NCBI RefSeq assembly: GCF_012911845.1
Contig: NZ_JAAXCU010000032.1
Location: forward strand, 50,209-114,208
Source: Bacillus sp. RO2
Lineage (GTDB): Bacteria; Bacillota; Bacilli; Bacillales; Bacillaceae_I
Reading direction: 5' to 3'
Length of the DNA stretch: 64,000 nt
Below, in pieces: positions 50,724-58,684 of the stretch. The notes under the pieces were generated by a model, which did no database searches, had not been told where the DNA came from, and worked only from the letters and a program-made list of their open reading frames with translations. Numbering within the stretch: position 1 is the first letter of the stretch; every line of letters begins with the position of its first letter. A program made the position numbers and the translations under genes.

Positions 50724-51397
50724 TTTCTCATCACGTAACCTGTGCCTCGTACTGTTTGGATATAGCTCTCTTCGTTTGGTTTATCAATCTTATTGCGCAG
50801 ATAACGGACATAGACATCAACAACATTTGTTTCAGCGTAAGAACCTAGCTCCCATACTTTATCTAACAATAGTTCCCTTGTTAGCACCCTGTTAATATTG
50901 GTTATGAACACCACAAGAAGGTCGAATTCCCTTTTTGTCAGTTCAATCTGTTCATCCGCCCTCGTGACGGTTCTTGCATCCAGGTCTACTTTCAGCTCTC
51001 TGAATGAAAGAATATTGTGTGCCTCTTCCTTCTTCCCTTCCATACGGCGGAAAAGTGCACGAATTCTTGCAAGTAGCTCCTCAATTGCAAATGGTTTGGA
51101 CATATAGTCATCTGCACCACTATCAAGACCTGATACCTTGTCCATCACACTATCCCTTGCAGTCAGCATAATGATGGGGGTTTCTTTGGCTGCACGTATT
51201 CTCCGACAAACTTCCATCCCACTAAGTCCGGGTAGCATCAGATCTAGCAAGATTATATCCCACTCTTCTTTTAATGCGAGATCAAGTCCCTCTCTCCCAT
51301 CATAAGATGTGGCAACTTCAAAACCTTCATATTGTAATTCCAGCTCAATAAAGCGAGCAAGATTTTTTTCGTCTTCTATAATAAGTACTTTGCACAT
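50720..51397 (-). CDS. OmpR-family response regulator (ArlR/YkoG-like)
   Basis: The 225-residue protein has a receiver (1-118: phosphorylated Asp in IILLDLMLPGLSG, D52 region, and Lys in SKPFAIEELLAR) and a winged-helix DNA-binding domain (about 130-225: LTKREFDLLVVF, VDVYVRYLRNKID, VRGTGYVMRK). Its gene is first in the operon, coupled to the kinase by an ATGA overlap. Sequence is closest by eye to ArlR/YkoG rather than CssR. Confidence 0.93.
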   Translation of the reverse strand: MCKVLIIEDEKNLARFIELELQYEGFEVATSYDGREGLDLALKEEWDIILLDLMLPGLSGMEVCRRIRAAKETPIIMLTARDSVMDKVSGLDSGADDYMSKPFAIEELLARIRALFRRMEGKKEEAHNILSFRELKVDLDARTVTRADEQIELTKREFDLLVVFITNINRVLTRELLLDKVWELGSYAETNVVDVYVRYLRNKIDKPNEESYIQTVRGTGYVMRK

Positions 51398-51554
51398 GGT
51401 TGCACCTCCACTTTAAGTGTGGGTTCTATGATTTATTTTAGACGAATTGCCTAATTTTGAGTCTCTCTTTTATACTACCTAAATATTGGTGCTGGTGGGA
51501 TGAGAATTTGATGAGAATTGAAAGTGTAATGTTGGTGTAACGTCTATGTAAAAT

Positions 51555-51593
51555 AAAAACCGAGTTCACCTAATTCAAGAGGTGACTCGGTTG
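51555..51593 (-). terminator. Terminator of the DUF1992 gene
   Basis: On the minus strand AACCGAGTCACC pairs with GGTGAACTCGGTT (one bulge), then TTTTATTTTA. Confidence 0.88.
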
Positions 51594-51606
51594 TGGATTT
51601 TATAGT

Positions 51607-51999
51607 TTAATCAAACCTTTTCATGATTTGGTTCTGATAGTCTTTAAAAACTGCTGAGTTGGCATCTTTTTTCTTCTTTTGGATGAGTTGCTGTAATCGA
51701 AGTTGTTTTTCAGTCAGTCTTTGGTTCAACCTGGCTTCCTCTAAATCACTATGCGCTCCTTCGATAAGGTCCTCCAAATATTCAATTTCTGTCCGCACTT
51801 GTTGTTCTTCCATCATTCCGGCATTCTTCATCATTTTGTAGGCCATTCTCATTTCTGGAGGAACATTGGATAAGTCTTCAAGTTCCAAACGTTTTCCGTA
51901 TCCTGGCAGGTTTTCAAATTCTCCATCTTCATAAGCTTTTCTAATTTTTTCATCTGTTAGTCGAAAAAAGTCCACCGCACTCACCCTTTTCCTTTTCAT
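51607..51999 (-). CDS. DUF1992 (DnaJ-homologue subfamily C member 28-like) protein
   Basis: Start ATG 51999 gives MKRKRVSAVDFFRLTDEKIRKA; upstream codons reach 52068 but are not family-like. The 130-residue protein has the DUF1992 core AYEDGEFENLPGYGKRLELED (within 21-41 region) and PPEMRMAYKMMKNAGMMEE, then a long charged helix with EARLNQRLTEKQLRLQQL. The family is often called DnaJ-related although no J domain is present. Function unknown. Confidence 0.85.
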   Translation of the reverse strand: MKRKRVSAVDFFRLTDEKIRKAYEDGEFENLPGYGKRLELEDLSNVPPEMRMAYKMMKNAGMMEEQQVRTEIEYLEDLIEGAHSDLEEARLNQRLTEKQLRLQQLIQKKKKDANSAVFKDYQNQIMKRFD

Positions 52000-52080
52000 T
52001 ACTACCAGTTTACCCCATTTATATATAAAAGAATGTGTATTTTTTCTGAACATTCTAACAACACTCAACGAAATTTACTA

Positions 52081-52109
52081 TTGTCGGAAGGGTGTTTGCG
52101 CGTTATAAT
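52081..52109 (+). promoter_or_regulatory. Sigma-A promoter of the NCS2 permease gene
   Basis: TTGTCG (52081-52086), a 17-base spacer and TATAAT (52104-52109). About 60 bases of leader follow; it does not contain the conserved blocks of a purine riboswitch. Confidence 0.75.
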
Positions 52110-52169
52110 ACATGTTTGTGGGTCCTGTGCGGCCGGGTGGGAGAGGGAAACTGAATAAGGTGTTTTATT

Positions 52170-53465
52170 ATGCTTCAATGGATGAAGAATTCATTTGATT
52201 TGGCTGGTCATGAGACGACTCTAAAGCGTGAAATGATGGCCGGAATGATCTCTTTCTTTACCATTGTGTACATTATTGCTGTTAATGCAACGATTCTTGC
52301 AGAAGCAGGTATTCCGATGGAAGCCGGAATCATCGCCACTATCCTCACTTGTGTAGTGGGCTGTTGGCTGATGGGGTTTTGGGCAAATGCGCCGATCATC
52401 CTCGTTCCGGGTATGGGAATCAACGCTATGTTTACCTATACGTTGGTTCACTCTATGGGATTAACTTGGCAAGAAGCATTGGGCGTTGTAGTGGTTTCTG
52501 GTGTGATAGTAACGATTATTTCGTTTACAAAACTTGCACAAGTGCTACTCGAGGCAATTCCAAGCTCTTTAAAGCATGCGATTACGGTTGGGTTAGGATT
52601 ATTTTTGACCCTGATCGGTTTAGAAAAAGGCGGTCTTATCGTAAAGGGTGAAAACTCTCTACTATCACTTGGAGATGTTTCTAATCCCTATGTGGTTGCC
52701 ACAATTCTGACTGTTATTTTAGCCGTTACGTTATTTATGCGAAATGTCCCAGCCAACTTTTTAATTAGTATTGTTGCTGGTACAATTATTGCAGCTGTTT
52801 TAGGAGTGGTAAGCTTTTCTGATGTTGGAGGAAGTGCTTTACCGATGGATAGCTATCTTTCCTTATTTGGTGCCGTTTCTTTTGCAAAGATTGGAGAGTT
52901 CACATTTTTAGTGGCTGTCTTCTCTTTAACGATGGTTCTCCTGTTTGAGAACATCGGGCTTATCAACGGACACCTTGGAATGATTAACCGCCCTGAAAAG
53001 TTCAAACGTTCCTTCCAGGCAAACGGAATTTCCATTTTAACAAGTGGATTTTTCGGTACCAGCCCTACCGTTTCGACAGTGGAAACGGCAGCAGGTATCG
53101 CCGCTGGCGGAAGAACCGGTGTAACAGCAATAACGACAGGAAGCCTATTTTTGCTTTCCTTGTTTGCGATTCCCTTCATTAAAATAATTCCTGGCAGTGC
53201 GATTGCGCCAATTTTGATTATCATTGGTGTATTGATGCTTCAATCGGTGAAGCAAATCGACTTCCAAGACCTATCAGAAGGATTCCCTGCATTCTTAGTA
53301 ATTGTAATGATCCCATTCTCTTACTCTATCGCAGACGGAATTGCATTCGGATTCATCGCCTACCCGCTAATGAAGCTGGTACTAGGCAAAGCAAAAGAAG
53401 TCTCCGCCCCACTCTATGTGATCGCGGCACTCTTCTTCCTGACGTTTCTAACAAATGTGCATTGA
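52170..53465 (+). CDS. NCS2-family purine permease (AzgA/PbuG-like)
   Basis: The 431-residue protein has 12-14 hydrophobic segments and AzgA-type signatures: GMISFFTIVYIIAVNATILAEAG-like start (20-43 region), ILVPGMGINAMFTYTLV (about 75-92), FFGTSPTVSTVETAAGIAAGGRTG (about 290-313, the substrate-binding helix). It imports hypoxanthine, guanine or adenine with protons. A near-perfect terminator follows, so it is monocistronic. Confidence 0.92.
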   Translation: MLQWMKNSFDLAGHETTLKREMMAGMISFFTIVYIIAVNATILAEAGIPMEAGIIATILTCVVGCWLMGFWANAPIILVPGMGINAMFTYTLVHSMGLTWQEALGVVVVSGVIVTIISFTKLAQVLLEAIPSSLKHAITVGLGLFLTLIGLEKGGLIVKGENSLLSLGDVSNPYVVATILTVILAVTLFMRNVPANFLISIVAGTIIAAVLGVVSFSDVGGSALPMDSYLSLFGAVSFAKIGEFTFLVAVFSLTMVLLFENIGLINGHLGMINRPEKFKRSFQANGISILTSGFFGTSPTVSTVETAAGIAAGGRTGVTAITTGSLFLLSLFAIPFIKIIPGSAIAPILIIIGVLMLQSVKQIDFQDLSEGFPAFLVIVMIPFSYSIADGIAFGFIAYPLMKLVLGKAKEVSAPLYVIAALFFLTFLTNVH

Positions 53466-53517
53466 TGGTTCGAAGATTGATTTTAGATTGATTGATATAT
53501 ATGAGTAGAAAGATATG

Positions 53518-53562
53518 AAAAAAAAATCCTTGAGGGGGTCAGACCCCTCAAGGATTTTTTTA
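53518..53562 (+). terminator. Terminator of the NCS2 permease gene
   Basis: AAAAAATCCTTGAGGGG pairs with CCCCTCAAGGATTTTTT around GTCAGAC; symmetrical. Confidence 0.92.
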
Positions 53563-53618
53563 GTTAGTGTCGAATACTAAATGGTTGCACCAAATTATCC
53601 TTTATTCGTATTCTATCT

Positions 53619-54068
53619 TTATCGTACAAACGCCTCACGTCGATCTGAAAATGCATCGACGAGCCATCTTGGATGCATAGGCAACAGGTCATGCGGCAAT
53701 TTGTTTGGGGCGAAGAATTCTAGTTCAATCAATGCAGGGTCCTTCTTAGTTGTTGTCCCTCCCGTAATTTCCGCTTCAAAATAGGATGTGACAAACTGGA
53801 CTAAGCGCCCATCCGGGTATTCGAAAGTTTGTGATTCTGGATCTGAGTACACTCCAATCAGGCGGTACGGATCGACCACCAGCCCTGTATCTTGATACAC
53901 CTCGCGCACAGCCGCTTCCTCTACTGTCTCACCGGGCTCTACATGCCCGGCTGGAATGGTCCATAAACCCACATCTGCTCGCTTTTGTAATAAGATTCTT
54001 TTTTGTTCATCAAAGATGATCACTGCCACTGCAGGATACATGCTAATTGGTTTTTGTTTATTCATCAT
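53619..54068 (-). CDS. Nudix-fold hydrolase with altered Nudix box
   Basis: The 149-residue protein has the Nudix fold. The box begins GHVEPGE at residue 41 and continues REVYQDTGL at 55-63. The consensus is GX5EX7REUXEEXGU; here the two glutamates of the EE pair, which bind magnesium, are Gln59 and Asp60. Activity may be lowered or metal use changed. Relatives hydrolyse nucleoside diphosphate derivatives; substrate unknown. ATG 54068 follows AGGAGTATT. Confidence 0.85.
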   Translation of the reverse strand: MMNKQKPISMYPAVAVIIFDEQKRILLQKRADVGLWTIPAGHVEPGETVEEAAVREVYQDTGLVVDPYRLIGVYSDPESQTFEYPDGRLVQFVTSYFEAEITGGTTTKKDPALIELEFFAPNKLPHDLLPMHPRWLVDAFSDRREAFVR

Positions 54069-54232
54069 AGGAATACTCCTAACACTACTTTTTAACCTAG
54101 TCTAACGCGGTCTCACGCTACTTTCAACGGAAAGCCCAAGGCATAGCCAAAAATAGGTCTTTATTCCAAATAAATTATTCCATATTGTTCTTATTTATGG
54201 TTAGATGCTACCAATCTTACACTCTACCCCCA

Positions 54233-54266
54233 TAAAAAAACCAGCGTCCTATTAAACACGCTGGTT
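54233..54266 (-). terminator. Terminator of the gene at 54252
   Basis: AACCAGCGT (54239-54247) pairs with ACGCTGGTT (54258-54266); on the minus strand it is followed by TTTTTTTATG. It overlaps the last codons of the gene. Confidence 0.85.
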
Positions 54267-54569
54267 CATTCCATTCATTGTGCGAATCTCTTCTTTGGTC
54301 ACTTCCGTACCCAACTCATAGATGGCTACAAGAATTTTATCTAGTATTAATTGCTGTTTGTCCCTATGTTCTTGGGTGCTTTTTTCATTTAGCGGGCTTT
54401 TGAACGCATCTGGACTATATTCTGTCGTATGCAACTCCTCAAAAAGTCTTTCAATCTCATGAATTTCTTCCTGTGTTGCAAGAACTTCATAATATTTAAC
54501 CTGATCGTCAAAAGGTTCCCTGTGAATCTGGCCTGTTTCCATTGTTACATAATAAGTAAACTTATCCAA
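54252..54569 (-). CDS. Conserved hypothetical protein (105 aa)
   Basis: The 105-residue acidic protein begins MDKFTYYVTMETGQIHREP, then YYEVLATQEEIHEIERLF and a helical end. It resembles short proteins of Bacillaceae sometimes labelled hydrolase/acyltransferase, for which I see no catalytic motif. ATG 54569 follows AAAGGAGGGA. The small gene at 54600 lies 30 bases upstream in the same direction, so the two are probably one transcript. Confidence 0.7.
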   Translation of the reverse strand: MDKFTYYVTMETGQIHREPFDDQVKYYEVLATQEEIHEIERLFEELHTTEYSPDAFKSPLNEKSTQEHRDKQQLILDKILVAIYELGTEVTKEEIRTMNGMNQRV

Positions 54570-54599
54570 TGTGATTCCCTCCTTTCAAACACCAATACC

Positions 54600-54716
54600 T
54601 TACGCACTTTTTGTGTTGCTGGTGGACGAGCTTTTTCTTTCTTTATAATATCGGAATCCTTCCTTCACCAATATCGGCAACACCGCAACAAACACTCTTT
54701 TAAATAGTTTACTCAT
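54600..54716 (-). CDS. Very small amphipathic protein (38 aa)
   Basis: ATG 54716 follows AAGGAGGCG at seven bases. The product MSKLFKRVFVAVLPILVK(EG)... has a hydrophobic first half and a basic Ser/Thr-rich end (YYKERKSSSTSNTK), a possible membrane-surface peptide. Ribosome site and spacing are excellent. No family known. Confidence 0.65.
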   Translation of the reverse strand: MSKLFKRVFVAVLPILVKEGFRYYKERKSSSTSNTKSA

Positions 54717-54849
54717 TTTATCGCCTCCTTGTTTTATAGTCTTGTAATACCCGCACTCCTCACTCATAAAACAAATTCATTTTTTAATAGAGCACATTCA
54801 AGAGCATATAATTAGTTTTAATTCAAAGTAATGTGGTATATAGTAGTTA

Positions 54850-54873
54850 TACAGGAGATGAACATCACCTGTA
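54850..54873 (+). promoter_or_regulatory. 24-bp dyad upstream of the DUF4397 gene
   Basis: TACAGG-x-GATG-xx-CATC-x-CCTGTA pairs at 10 of 12 positions. It lies 30 bases before the TTG start, near AT-rich -10-like sequence (TATATAGT, 54836-54843), so it is either a repressor operator at the transcription start or a hairpin in the 5' leader. Confidence 0.55.
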
Positions 54874-54902
54874 CATAAATTATACAAAAGGGAGAGATTT
54901 GA

Positions 54903-55703
54903 TTGAAGAAGTTACGTTTATTGATTGCAGGTATCGCAAGTATTTTGGCATTCTCGGTATTAGGAAGCTTTGCAAGTGCAGATGACCACGCAATGGTTCG
55001 TATCATTCACGCTTCACCTGATGCCCCGGCAGTTGATGTTTATGTAAATGGCGAAGCAACAGTGGAAAATGCAGAATTCAAAGCAGCTACTGATTATATG
55101 AACCTGCCAGCAGGAACGCACAAAGTGGAAATCTATGCAGCTGGAACAATGGGCGAAGCAGATCCGGTTATCGCTACTGATTTAACAGTTGAAGCAGGAA
55201 TGTCTTATACTGTTGCAGCAATCAACACAGTGGAAAACCTTGAATTATCCGTTACCTCTGATGACAACATGATAGCGGAAGGCCAATCAAAAATTCGTGT
55301 AGGTCACTTCTCACCTGATGCACCTGCAGTAAATGTTGGATTAATCGGTGGAGATGACGTATTCTCTGGTGCTGAATTTAAAGCAGTAACAGATTACATG
55401 ACACTGGATGCTGGAACGTATGATTTGGAAGTTCGAACTGCTGATGGTGGAGAGCAAGTATTAGACTTGTCTGGTACAATGCTTGAGGAAAATAAAGTTT
55501 ACTCTGTGTATGCAATCAACACAGTAGACAGCATTGAAGTACTATTATTAGAAGATAACACGATGATGCCAAGCGAAATGCCTCAAACAGGTATGGGTGG
55601 CGCTTCCCAATCTAATGGAATGAACTCTTGGGCTTTGATTGCCGGTCTTCTAGTGGTTGGAGCAGCGGTTGTTGGAGTGCGTCGCTTTGCGGCACAAAAA
55701 TAA
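54903..55703 (+). CDS. Secreted DUF4397 protein with sortase-type MPQTG anchor
   Basis: The TTG start follows GGGAGAG. Residues 1-26 are a signal peptide. Two DUF4397 domains follow (about 30-120 and 128-215), each beginning with a variant of RIIHASPDAPAVDVYVNG or RVGHFSPDAPAVNVGL and containing DYMxLxAGT. The C-terminus has MPQTG (about 226-230), a hydrophobic helix (WALIAGLLVVGAAVVGV) and basic RRFAAQK, a cell-wall sorting signal with Met instead of Leu in LPxTG. It should be anchored by the sortase encoded next, whose gene overlaps the end by 17 bases. Confidence 0.88.
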   Translation: MKKLRLLIAGIASILAFSVLGSFASADDHAMVRIIHASPDAPAVDVYVNGEATVENAEFKAATDYMNLPAGTHKVEIYAAGTMGEADPVIATDLTVEAGMSYTVAAINTVENLELSVTSDDNMIAEGQSKIRVGHFSPDAPAVNVGLIGGDDVFSGAEFKAVTDYMTLDAGTYDLEVRTADGGEQVLDLSGTMLEENKVYSVYAINTVDSIEVLLLEDNTMMPSEMPQTGMGGASQSNGMNSWALIAGLLVVGAAVVGVRRFAAQK

Positions 55704-56358
55704 TAGAATATTAATTGGTCTGTTGGGAAGCCTTCTAATCTTCTCCACAGCATGTACACCCATTGTACAAAATGAAGCTGACACAAATCTTCCACCGGAG
55801 TCTGTCAAAGCTCCGGCGGAAGAAATAGCTTCGCAGGTAGATGAGAATCCTACTAAACCAGACAAAGAAAATCAAACAAGGCAAAGCAAAACGGAAATTG
55901 TAACTCCTCCCAAAGGCATCATTCCTACTCGGCTCACCATTCCTGCCATCAATGTTGATGCGAATGTGAAACCATACGGACTCGATGAATCAGGTGCGAT
56001 GGCTGTTCCTGAAGACGGGGAAACTGTCGCTTGGTTTGAACCTGGAACAAAACCTGGTGCAAAAGGTAATGCAGTCTTGGCTGCACATGTTGACGACTAC
56101 ACCGGCCCCGCCATTTTTTTCTATTTGAAAGATTTGGAGATTGGTGACGAGATTATAGTGGAAGACGGTGACCAGACCTTAACCTTTGTTGTCACAGGGA
56201 AGGAAGCCTATCCGTACAACCAAGCACCCATTCGGACCATATTTGGACCAACAAACAAGCAACAATTGAACTTGATTACTTGTACAGGCCTATATGATCG
56301 TAAAACAAACAACCATCAAGAACGGCTTGTTGTCTATACGGAATTAAAAGAAACCTGA
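55687..56358 (+). CDS. Class F-type sortase
   Basis: TTG 55687 is the best start: GGAG lies nine bases upstream and the product MRHKNNRILIGLLGSLL begins with a membrane helix, with an imperfect lipobox ending FSTAC at about 23. A linker of about 55 residues follows, then the sortase barrel (about 78-223) with catalytic His in AAHVDDYTG (H134), Cys in LITCTGLYD (C199) and Arg in HQERLVVY (R213). It cleaves sorting signals between Thr and Gly and links the protein to the wall. Overlap with the DUF4397 gene makes that protein its obvious substrate. Confidence 0.88.
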   Translation: MRHKNNRILIGLLGSLLIFSTACTPIVQNEADTNLPPESVKAPAEEIASQVDENPTKPDKENQTRQSKTEIVTPPKGIIPTRLTIPAINVDANVKPYGLDESGAMAVPEDGETVAWFEPGTKPGAKGNAVLAAHVDDYTGPAIFFYLKDLEIGDEIIVEDGDQTLTFVVTGKEAYPYNQAPIRTIFGPTNKQQLNLITCTGLYDRKTNNHQERLVVYTELKET

Positions 56359-56394
56359 AGCTTCTCTATAAAAGAGAGAACTTCAGGTTTTTTA
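56351..56394 (+). terminator. Terminator of the sortase gene
   Basis: AACCTGAAG...CTCT pairs with AGAG...CTTCAGGTT with one bulge, then TTTTTT. A's on the other side may let it serve the convergent gene. Confidence 0.88.
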
Positions 56395-56964
56395 ATAGGT
56401 TTTAATGGAGAAGGTGATCTTACCCTCTTCAGATTCACGATAAGTAATACCTGAAGCATCAAACGAAGAAAGGAGCACTTCTTTTTCTACTTTTTCAAGC
56501 TTTTCAAGTTCAGACAACTTTTCCTCGATGTCTTCTTCTCCCAGCCTAACACTCTGTTGATATTGATAGAAAAACATATACCTGGCAGTTATAAGACCCA
56601 TTGCTGCTTCTTGATGCTCTTTCCACTTTAGTGGAACAGACAATTTACTTGCAGTAACCATAAGGGAACGAAATTCCTGTTCGTCTTCTTTGGCGAAAAC
56701 AGAAACGGTACCATTCTTAAGGGAGTCTTCCACAGAATCGGAATAATGTTTACTTTTTATCAAAAGTTGATTCATTTCATTTACATAATTCGCTACTTCT
56801 TCCTGACTCTTCACTTTCATCCCATCATAAAAGCTTAGAAAAGTGATGATCCCCACAATTAGGGCCAACGCCATTAAGTAAAAAGTAACCGTCCTAGGAT
56901 TAATATCCCAAAAGCGATCGTCTTCTAATTCTTCTATTTCTTTTTGCTCATTACGAAAAATCAT
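56392..56964 (-). CDS. Single-span membrane protein, unknown
   Basis: The 190-residue protein has an acidic cytoplasmic N-terminus (EQKEIEELEDDRFWD), one transmembrane helix (about 25-46) and an extracellular helical domain rich in Glu and Lys (EEKLSELEKLEKVEKEV). No family recognised. The start ATG 56964 lacks a strong ribosome site (TGCCTATG before it). It is divergent from mreBH. Confidence 0.68.
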   Translation of the reverse strand: MIFRNEQKEIEELEDDRFWDINPRTVTFYLMALALIVGIITFLSFYDGMKVKSQEEVANYVNEMNQLLIKSKHYSDSVEDSLKNGTVSVFAKEDEQEFRSLMVTASKLSVPLKWKEHQEAAMGLITARYMFFYQYQQSVRLGEEDIEEKLSELEKLEKVEKEVLLSSFDASGITYRESEEGKITFSIKTY

Positions 56965-57099
56965 AGGCAGTATATCCCCGTTTTTTTTCTAGAATATAAC
57001 ATAACTATCCAGTAAAATCCATGAGTTTCTAATAGTTTAATACTGTATCCACTCTTCACATTCCCCCTAAATATATTACCATATTATTCTAGCGCATTC

Positions 57100-57125
57100 A
57101 CCCCCACAAAACGACATTCTTCGTA
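57100..57125 (+). promoter_or_regulatory. Possible sigma-I promoter of mreBH
   Basis: ACCCCC (57100-57105), a 16-base gap and CGTA (57122-57125). B. subtilis mreBH is transcribed by sigma-I, whose promoters have an ACCCCC-type -35 and CGAA-type -10. Spacing is one or two bases longer than I remember as usual. Confidence 0.4.
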
Positions 57126-57182
57126 GAAAGTATATATATAAGAGACCTAAACTAACTAACTAAAAGATTGGGTGAATGGATT

Positions 57183-58190
57183 ATGTTTTCAACAACTGAA
57201 ATTGGGATCGACTTAGGTACAGCGAATACGCTGGTTTATAGTAAAAGTAAAGGGATTGTGTTCAATGAACCGTCCGTTGTAGCAATTGATTTAGAAACAA
57301 AGGCCGTGCTTGCTGTTGGGACAGAAGCGAAAAACATGATTGGTAAGACTCCAGGAAGAATTGTGGCCGTTCGACCATTGAAGGATGGTGTTATCGCAGA
57401 TTTCGACATTACGACTAGCATGTTAAAGCAAATCATGAAAAAAGCGGGCAAAGCGATGGGTTTCTCCATCCGTAAGCCAAGTGTGGTTGTTTGTACACCA
57501 TCTGGTTCTACGTCTGTTGAGCGTCGTGCTATTCAAGACGCGGTAAAAAACTGTGGTGCAAAGCACGTTCATTTGATTGAAGAGCCTGTAGCTGCTGCAA
57601 TCGGTGCAGACTTACCGGTAGACGAGCCTGTGGCTAACGTGGTAGTGGACATCGGTGGAGGTACAACTGAGGTTGCCATCATCTCTTATGGCGGCGTGGT
57701 ATCTTGTAACTCTATCCGTGTAGGTGGAGACCAATTTGATGATGATATCGTGCACCACGTTCGCAAAAATTACAACCTATTAATTGGGGAACGTACTGCT
57801 GAGCAAATCAAAATGACGATTGGTTATGCACTAGTGGACCACGAAGAAATCACAATGGAAATCCGCGGTCGTGACCTTGTTACAGGTCTACCAAAAACAA
57901 TCGAATTGCATTCTACTGAAATTCAAAAAGCAATCAAAGAATCTTTGTTGCACATTCTAGAAGCAATCCGTGCAACACTAGAAGATTGCCCTCCTGAACT
58001 AAGTGGGGACATTGTAGACAGAGGGGTTATCATCACTGGTGGTGGAGCTCTGTTAAACGGCATGCAGGAATGGTTAAGCAATGAAATTGTTGTGCCTGTG
58101 TATGTTGCACCAAATCCATTAGAGTCTGTTGCGATTGGGACAGGAAAATCATTGACTGTTATTCATAAGTTGCAAAAGGCTGCTACTTGA
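57183..58190 (+). CDS. mreBH: Rod-shape actin homologue MreBH
   Basis: ATG 57183 ([19 protein letters not shown]) is chosen by comparison with MreBH; the frame opens five codons earlier. The 335-residue protein has actin-fold ATP motifs GIDLGTANT (phosphate 1), [13 protein letters not shown] (phosphate 2, about 155-167) and [12 protein letters not shown] (adenosine, about 280-291). MreBH guides lateral wall synthesis and the hydrolase LytE. Conserved MreBH blocks [11 protein letters not shown] and [19 protein letters not shown] distinguish it from MreB and Mbl only modestly, so Mbl is the main alternative. Own terminator follows. Confidence 0.88.
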   Translation: MFSTTEIGIDLGTANTLVYSKSKGIVFNEPSVVAIDLETKAVLAVGTEAKNMIGKTPGRIVAVRPLKDGVIADFDITTSMLKQIMKKAGKAMGFSIRKPSVVVCTPSGSTSVERRAIQDAVKNCGAKHVHLIEEPVAAAIGADLPVDEPVANVVVDIGGGTTEVAIISYGGVVSCNSIRVGGDQFDDDIVHHVRKNYNLLIGERTAEQIKMTIGYALVDHEEITMEIRGRDLVTGLPKTIELHSTEIQKAIKESLLHILEAIRATLEDCPPELSGDIVDRGVIITGGGALLNGMQEWLSNEIVVPVYVAPNPLESVAIGTGKSLTVIHKLQKAAT

Positions 58191-58206
58191 TTATAAAAAA
58201 TAAGAT

Positions 58207-58240
58207 AAAAACCGAGCTCTTCTTAGGGCTCGGTTTTTGT
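58207..58240 (+). terminator. Terminator of mreBH
   Basis: AAACCGAGC pairs with GCTCGGTTT, then TTGTTTG. Confidence 0.85.
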
Positions 58241-58284
58241 TTGTCTAAAAACTTCATAAAACTTTAGTTGTTTAGTTAATTACC

Positions 58285-58412
58285 GCTGTTCCTTTCCGCA
58301 AATGGCTTCGCTTTCCGCGGGACGGTGCTTGAGCCTCCTCACTTCGTTTCGGGGGTCTCAACCTACCGTTTCTCCCCCGCTGGAGTCTTCGCCATTTGCT
58401 CCAATCCACAGC
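58285..58412 (+). repeat. Inverted-repeat element, short form (copy 3)
   Basis: Runs from GCTGTTCCTTTCCGC to GCTCCAATCCACAGC in the same orientation as copy 1, with AAATGGCTTCGCTTTCCGCG on the left and GGAGTCTTCGCCATTTGCTCC-like sequence on the right, and a GC-rich centre. Non-coding. Confidence 0.75.
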
Positions 58413-58496
58413 TAGAAATAACGTAAAAGAAACGTTATTGGCTTATCAAATTCGGTTAGTTAACTTTATTGACCTTAAGTTGAATAAAGTCCCCTT

Positions 58497-58622
58497 GTTG
58501 ATTTTAGTGGAAGGCGCGTAGACGCCCGCGGGAGGAAGGGACAGGTGAGACCCCTGAAGCGTTGTGAGGGAGGCTCACGGACCACCCGCAGGCAAGCGAA
58601 GCGCCAGGAACGGAAATCAGCC
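58497..58622 (-). repeat. Inverted-repeat element, second subfamily (copy 4)
   Basis: Runs from TTGTTGATTTTAGTGG to CGGAAATCAGC; inside, GGAAGGCGCGTAGACGCC and GGCAAGCGAAGCGCCAGG flank GGTGAGACCCCTGAAGC and GGAGGCTCACGG. The same organisation as copies 1-3 and 5 but a different sequence version. It lies only 85 bases from copy 3; between 58191 and 58684 there is no gene. Confidence 0.7.
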
Positions 58623-58684
58623 GTCATATAATATTTTCTAATCAAAATAAAAAGCCCCTCCCCATCCACGGGAAGAGACCTTAT

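Noticed and set aside
52110..52169. Purine riboswitch before the NCS2 permease
   Set aside because: The 60-base leader lacks the conserved core and is too short to hold the three-way junction.
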